This document shows, one piece after another, positions 59,701 to 64,000 of a DNA stretch of 64,000 bases. The position numbers and the translations under genes are program-made. The first letter of the stretch is position 1; each line of letters starts with the position of its first letter. The notes under the pieces were generated by a model that was not told the origin of the DNA, made no database searches, and was given only the letters and a program-made list of their open reading frames with translations. The DNA lies in assembly GCA_028015205.1 (NCBI GenBank), contig CM051517.1:38575135-38639134 (forward strand), in the 5' to 3' direction. Source of the DNA: Mytilisepta virgata. Taxonomy: Eukaryota; Mollusca; Bivalvia; Mytilida; Mytilidae.

Positions 59701-62521
59701 ATAGTTAAGTTTTTGTGTTTTGGCCTGTTTTTCGAATACTGTATGCAATAGGTCTACTATATTTGATGTATGGAAGGATTGTAAGGTGTACATGTCCAAC
59801 TGGCAGGTGTCATCTGACCTTGACCTCATTTTTATGGTTCAGTGGTTATAGATAAGTTTTTGCCTGTTTTTCGAATACTGTATGCAATATGTCTGACAGC
59901 ATTTACTTTCATTAGAAATACATGACAGGCGAAACATTTTTGGGTGTCAACTTTTGTACTTTTTGCTTGTCATGCTGTGGATTGATTTGAAATTTGTGGA
60001 TGTAATGTTTTGTGGTTCAGTCAATATCTCTTGTTTCCCGGATACTTAAGGGAATACAATTCAGTAGCATGGGAATGTAATGACGTCACAAAAAGCATAT
60101 TGCTGTGTTTCTCTTAAAAATCCTTGAAAAAGCACACAGACCTTCACTTTTTTATTTCGTTAATGGAAGATCATTACTTTAGGATTACTTTACTAAAATT
60201 TATAGAAAAATCTGCAGGGTATTTTTTTCTTCATGAAATGATCATCAATATTCCTTGTTTGGCTATAATTTGCATAATTTGCTAACAACTTTATCCCTCT
60301 TTGCCACCAATTATTCATGAGTGAAACAAAGCCTACATTTTTGAGTAATATTTTACAAACAACCTGGTGAAGTTATTGAAGTTCATGAAATATAGGGTTG
60401 GTACGTGGGCAACAATTTTTTGTCAAAAACTGTTAAGGGTAGACACAAAATAGTGCACTCATATTAAGCACATTACTTTTGGTAGTGGTACTGTGAATAC
60501 AGATGGATTTAATAGGATTGCAAATTGATGTGTAAAACTGAATGTTTTACCATGGAAATAGTTCCATGAAAGGAATTTAATTATTCAATATCATAAATAC
60601 CATTAAAAAGAAATTGATGGACACATTACGCATTCAGAACATAACACACAAAATATTTATGATACAGAGTATTTGCTTAAATATGGACTGCAAAAAGGAC
60701 ATAATACCTGCATTGTGACATAAAAATTACTACTTCATCCATTATTTGAGCAGAGAACCTGGATATGTTACTAATATTCTAGTATTGTGTATTGAAATGA
60801 CAAAAGTTTATATCATATATGTATAACATTTGTTAAATAGCTGAATACAGGATAAAAAGAGATGCCAGAAAAACACACATATTGTCACTGGATTATCAGG
60901 ACATTTAGATACACAGATACTATGTAGATATCTAAATGGATTACAAGCACAATGAATATAAAGAAAAATAAATGTCACAGTCTTACCAGGGTATATACTA
61001 GAAGGACCAAAATGTTAATATAGAATATAGGCAGTAAAAATTCAAGCAAAGTAATAGTGATTTTATTTTTGTTATAACCCACATGTTATACTGGTAGTTT
61101 TCATTGATGATAAATAAAATAAAGCAGTATTTAGCTCTTTGTTAAATTTTATAAACATGACACATTAGTCTCTATATACCTAAAGTATATGTGGAGTGAT
61201 TTGGTGATTTGTGTTTATCAGAGAAAATATCAATGTCTGTTTAATTTTTAAAATAATGGTTGTCATTCATTTTGCAGTGGAGATCCTCTGTCAAATATGA
61301 GCTGTGATTTCTTCACCAAAGAAGATGCCATATCATTTGTGGAGAAAAATGGTAATAGTTGTAATATGTTACAGCATTAGTTTTCATATATCATCTCTGC
61401 AGATACATGTATTAAAATGAGAACTGCCTCTGTTACCTTATAAGCTAAGACGTTAAAAATCTGTCTCAGTGTGTTGGTCTCATACAAGCAGGGTTCATAT
61501 TCATATCACATCAACCTGTCCTCATCCTGACATCCTCGCCGTGATATTAGCTGAAATATTGCCAGCTCGGCGTAAAACAATATTCAATCAATGATCCTGA
61601 CATCCATTAAATAATTGAAAACTTGATGTTAAACAATAATTTATCCATCTATGTATTAAAATGAAAGAGTCAGATCCAAAAGAATTAACTTAATGAGGAA
61701 AATTGTTACTAATTTTATTTTACTTCTAATTGTCTTGAACTATTGTCTTTTTTGGAACATTTGTATTTAAGTACAAAATGTACATATAATGAGATTAGAA
61801 AAAAAAAAACTGACTCACAGTACTTATTAAAAATAAAAGTCTTATCTTACAAATAATTGTGGATCAGAAAGTTATTTATTCATACTGTACATATAAGTGA
61901 AAATTTTAAAGATATTGAATGACTAAAAGATCATGTTTATGGATGCTTCAAGGATAAGGGGCCCAAATATGCATAAATCCTTAAGGGTAAATATTGTCTC
62001 TCGTTCTGGTGCTTATATTATTGGATACTAACATATCATAGAGACAGTTACTTGCAATTTTTATGGTAGTTAAAATATTCACCATAAAGAACAAAAATAC
62101 CAAATGAATGATGTCTTAATGGTAATCTATTGTTTGAATTTCTTTATATTGTATACTTGAATGTATCAAATGTTGTCGATTATGTGAGACAGTTGATCTG
62201 GAAGGAGATGGAGTATGTACCATGAAACATCTCTTAAATTTTTTTTTGAAAACATTCAGTGGCCTTACAGCTGATCACAAGTGTGCAGAAGGCAATCAAT
62301 ATATATTAATTAAATGAAAGAACTGTAAGCTAAGAGGTTACACATATCTGTGTGGGGATATAAATAATTCAATAATTTTGATTTGTATACATGTACATGG
62401 ATGGAATTTATTTTCAGGATGGGACTACCATGTAGAGGAGAAAAAGGAAACCAAATTTAAGCCTAAATCATATGGAGCAAACTTTAGCTGGGATAAAAGG
62501 AGTCGTGTAACAACTAAATAG
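56636..62521 (+). CDS. NDUFS4: NADH dehydrogenase [ubiquinone] iron-sulfur protein 4, mitochondrial (complex I 18-kDa subunit), five coding exons
   Basis: Accessory subunit of mitochondrial respiratory complex I, located at the peripheral arm near the N-module, where it supports assembly and stability. Joining 56636-56703, 58573-58657, 58915-59090, 61278-61351 and 62418-62521 gives 507 nt, which is 168 residues plus TAG, close to the roughly 175 residues of vertebrate orthologues. All introns are GT-AG and every junction keeps phase (2,0,2,1). Residues 1-23 look like a matrix-targeting peptide: basic (R9, K13, K20, R23), no acidic residue. Residues 24-51 are a Lys/Glu-rich linker. The conserved family domain covers about 58-168 with the hallmarks [44 protein letters not shown] and [12 protein letters not shown]. 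An in-frame TAA at 56618-56620 precedes the start codon. Family assignment is from recognised motifs; the start and exon 1 are inferred from phase, targeting-peptide character and the splice site. Confidence 0.95.
56962..57795 (-). repeat. Family A element, copy 4, in NDUFS4 intron 1 (5'-truncated)
   Basis: The minus-strand 3' terminus is a weakened hairpin (56962-56992), preceded in minus reading by GGACGACGGACGCCATGTGATGGC. Two core repeats have the anchor AAGATCTACATG at 57267 and 57768, about 500 bp apart. It lacks the 5' AGGCTC hairpin. It lies antisense to the gene. Confidence 0.75.
58019..58172. mobile_element. Palindromic MITE in NDUFS4 intron 1
   Basis: TATAACTAATCGCTGAATTG... at the left pairs with ...AATTCAGCGATTAGCTATA at the right. 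The arms continue through AAATACC.GAAATAAAC and CAAGTG-type sequence to a G/C-rich centre (GTGCACTGCGCGCAC). The element is about 154 bp, with TA-type flanks and no coding capacity. Confidence 0.7.
58573..58657 (+). CDS. NDUFS4: NDUFS4 coding exon 2
   Basis: 85 bp. The acceptor is TTGTATTTTCAG at 58561-58572 and the donor is GTTTGT at 58658. It encodes residues 24-51, a low-complexity Lys/Glu-rich stretch (around [15 protein letters not shown]) that is the variable N-terminal part of the mature protein. Phase 2 in, phase 0 out. Confidence 0.9.
58915..59090 (+). CDS. NDUFS4: NDUFS4 coding exon 3 (core of conserved domain)
   Basis: 176 bp. The acceptor is a long T-tract ending TCAG at 58914 and the donor GTAAGT at 59091 is consensus. 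It encodes residues 52-109 and the first two bases of Thr110. It contains the family's most conserved blocks: [10 protein letters not shown], the strand [15 protein letters not shown] and [14 protein letters not shown]. This exon alone identifies the gene. Confidence 0.97.
59091..61277 (+). other. NDUFS4 intron 3 (2187 bp)
   Basis: GT-AG intron with a consensus donor. It holds a family D repeat near its 5' end (59190 to about 59950). The remaining 1.3 kb is AT-rich with nothing recognised. The short intron 2 (58658-58914) holds nothing of note. Confidence 0.85.
59190..59950 (+). repeat. Family D hairpin-capped element in NDUFS4 intron 3
   Basis: It opens with a nested perfect hairpin. The outer stem is GTCGAGC / GCTCGAC (59192-59198, 59220-59226) and the inner stem CTGCGACT / AGTCGCAG (59199-59206, 59209-59216). 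A (GGC)n tract at 59242-59255 comes next. Core units have GACCTTGACCTCATTTTCATGGTTCAGTGG and GCAATAGGTCTA. GCA anchors at 59598, 59755 and 59884 give one 157-bp unit and one shortened by about 28 bp. The tail AGGCGAAACATTTTTGGGTGTC is near 59926-59947. I recognise it as a common mussel repeat. Confidence 0.8.
61278..61351 (+). CDS. NDUFS4: NDUFS4 coding exon 4
   Basis: 74 bp. The acceptor is TTTTGCAG ending at 61277 and the donor is GTAATA at 61352. It encodes residues 110-134 and the first base of Gly135, including DPLSNM and the helix [12 protein letters not shown]. It is too short to show in a simple open-frame scan. Confidence 0.95.
61352..62417 (+). other. NDUFS4 intron 4 (1066 bp)
   Basis: GT-AG intron containing a degenerate tRNA-type SINE near 61440-61615. 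The rest is AT-rich and unremarkable. Confidence 0.85.
61440..61615 (+). repeat. Degenerate tRNA-derived SINE in NDUFS4 intron 4
   Basis: A box-A-like stretch (CTGTCTCAGTGTGTTGG, about 61461-61477) is followed by a box-B-like GGGTTCATATTC (about 61491-61502). It ends in a tail with GGCGTAAAACAATATTCAATCAAT, typical in form of molluscan SINEs with a short tandem tail. The family was not assigned. Confidence 0.5.
62418..62521 (+). CDS. NDUFS4: NDUFS4 coding exon 5 and stop
   Basis: 104 bp. The acceptor is TTTTCAG at 62411-62417. It encodes residues 135-168: [10 protein letters not shown], then [18 protein letters not shown], then TAG at 62519-62521. The C-terminus matches the family but has Thr-Thr where mammals carry the RVS sequence reported as a PKA site. 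Confidence 0.96.
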
Positions 62522-62563
62522 ACTATTATACAATATTTAAATACTTTTATTTGTTATAAATGT

Positions 62564-62569
62564 AATAAA
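62564..62569 (+). terminator. NDUFS4 polyadenylation signal AATAAA
   Basis: A canonical AATAAA lies 43 bp after the TAG stop. A second AATAAA at about 62876 could give a longer 3' UTR. Which is used cannot be told from sequence alone. Confidence 0.6.
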
Positions 62570-62589
62570 GTTTTGCAGAATACTTGTAC

Positions 62590-63610
62590 CACTAACTAGC
62601 TATTTGTTTTGTTCAAATCTTAATTATTTGAGTACATTTAATAATTTCTGTCCAGCGTTCATGCATTTATCATAATCTTGATTTGGGCCCTGTGGCCTTT
62701 TTACTGTTTGTATTCTGTTTTATGCAAACAGATAACAGGTTTTGCAGTAACACTTTACCCGAATCTCCTATGTCAAAATAAGTAGCAGTTAAGTCGTTGG
62801 TGAGGGTAGTCTTGACTTGCTGTAAGGTATAAGCTTTTCAAGACCTTTATAGCAACTTCCAAGATGAAGAACAGCAATAAAAAATTCAGTTCACTTGCAT
62901 TTTCTATTGTTATAGGAAAACATGGACTATTGTTTGTAAATCTCTGTCTGTGGAATTCGAGTACCTTAATTAATTTGAATTATGTAACTACTAGACTGAC
63001 AGAAGCAATAAGCTCAGTAATAAAAAAGTTATTGAACTAACCTGATTTTGCTCATTCATGTCTTCCAGAGAAACAAAAATTCCTTGCCTGTGGAATTTTC
63101 AGTGTAAAGAGGAGATAACTCTTCCTTTGAAATATTATCAAAATAAATAATTCATCCCTGGGTTTTATAAAATATGCATAAAATGCATGAAAAATATTTG
63201 AAATAATAGTTTTTCAAATTAATCAACAAGGTTGATTAACCAACAAAATATTGTCATATAATTGTGATGTTTTAAAATGAAATAATTTATTTTCGCAAAC
63301 TGAGGTTGGCAGGAGTTTCTCATGTGCATTAACCTCACAACAGTCTTTTTTTCATGTGTAAAATATCTAACACCAAAACATGCATTAAAAAATTTGTCCA
63401 GGGCTAAGATAAAATAAGGGGTGACAATTATATATTTGCAATTTGCATGTCCTTAAATATATAATTTAGGAATATAACCATAGATCAGGAAATGAGACCA
63501 AATTTAAAACAAAAGTTGACACAAAAAAATAACATACCCTGCTTAATTCCTATGTTGTTGTAATATATTGATATATACTGCCGTCAGCCTTGATGGTGTA
63601 TACACAGGAA
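62590..63610. other. Downstream of NDUFS4; no feature recognised
   Basis: AT-rich DNA. It includes the possible long 3' UTR to about 62.9 kb and otherwise nothing I can support. Confidence 0.5.
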
Positions 63611-63613
63611 AAG

Positions 63614-64000
63614 GTCTTGTCCTCTTAAGCTCAGCTGACCAAAGGGGTCAGTGTAAGCTATTGCCATCACTTTGGGTCTGTAGTCCATCAACTATTCACA
63701 TTTGATCTTCTTGAGAGCTAATGAATAGAATTGAACAAAATCTGGCATAGATGTTTTCTTGTATGATCCTTCCCAAATTTTGTTACTTTGGTGCTGATTG
63801 ATCAAGAAGCAAGGCCACCATAGCCTATTTGAATTTCTGATTGACTGATCTTGAAAAACTTCTCTAGAATGATTTACCTGATTGAACCCAAACCTTACAA
63901 ATATGTTTCTATAATGGACATTAACTAGTTGAAGTGTTGTTACTTTGGTGCTGATCAGAAATCCAACAGGGCCATCAGCATCATTAATATTGGACCCTAT
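63614..64000 (-). repeat. Family A element, copy 5, cut by the window end
   Basis: Minus-strand terminus with hairpin AGCT.CAG.TGACC / GGTCAG...AGCT (about 63628-63659), next to TTGCCATCAC as in the other copies. Two diverged core units follow (TGTTACTTTGGTGCTGAT at about 63781 and 63938). Confidence 0.65.

Overview
The window is a 64-kb, strongly AT-rich piece of animal nuclear DNA, almost certainly from a bivalve and most likely a mytilid mussel. It has GT-AG introns, a nuclear-encoded mitochondrial gene, no operons, and many interspersed repeats of kinds I recognise from mussel sequence: elements starting with 'gaggctcaccagagcct' and ending in 'ccaggtgagct', 'gtcgagcctgc' elements, and a 'tctggtcaggttgacacatta' type repeat. 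The species call is inference from repeat recognition.

Genes. Only one protein-coding gene is well supported: NDUFS4, the 18-kDa subunit of mitochondrial complex I, on the plus strand at 56636-62521. I resolve five coding exons that splice in phase at every junction and give a complete 168-residue protein. The first exon (56636-56703) encodes a mitochondrial targeting peptide and is too short to stand out as an open frame. Nothing else between 1 and 56.6 kb has convincing coding exons, so this part is either intergenic or intron of a gene whose coding exons lie elsewhere.

Repeats dominate the rest. (i) Hairpin-capped elements, mostly with tandem cores, fall into families that I call A (17.6-19.3, 19.8-21.4, 29.75-30.6, 56.96-57.8 and 63.6-64 kb, plus decayed copies), B (6.0-7.5, 38.9-40.0 kb), C (4.0, 26.6, 43.4 kb), D (29.6-32.2, 59.2-59.95 kb) and an E fragment (46.5 kb). 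They share a layout: a short hairpin at one or both ends and, where a core survives, modules of about 145-165 bp. This resembles the Pearl / Helentron-associated non-autonomous elements of bivalves. (ii) Inverted-repeat DNA transposons and MITEs lie at 0.85, 3.04, 16.4, 42.2, 43.0, 50.8 and 58.0 kb. One Mutator-like element at 45.9-47.2 kb has a 9-bp target duplication, and a 37-bp perfect palindrome with a 7-bp target duplication sits inside a family C copy. (iii) Broken retroelements include a Penelope-like GIY-YIG endonuclease remnant with a hammerhead-like motif (12.4-13.1 kb), a reverse-transcriptase fragment lacking its active-site segment (53.9-54.8 kb), a second copy of its 3' tail (34.3 kb), LINE-type tails and tRNA-type SINEs (49.7 and 61.5 kb).

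The most informative structure is at 29.6-32.2 kb. A family A element is inserted inside a family D tandem array, and subtracting it restores the repeat phase. This defines the boundaries of the element and its relative age. I found no CRISPR array, rRNA, tRNA gene or bacterial-type operon.
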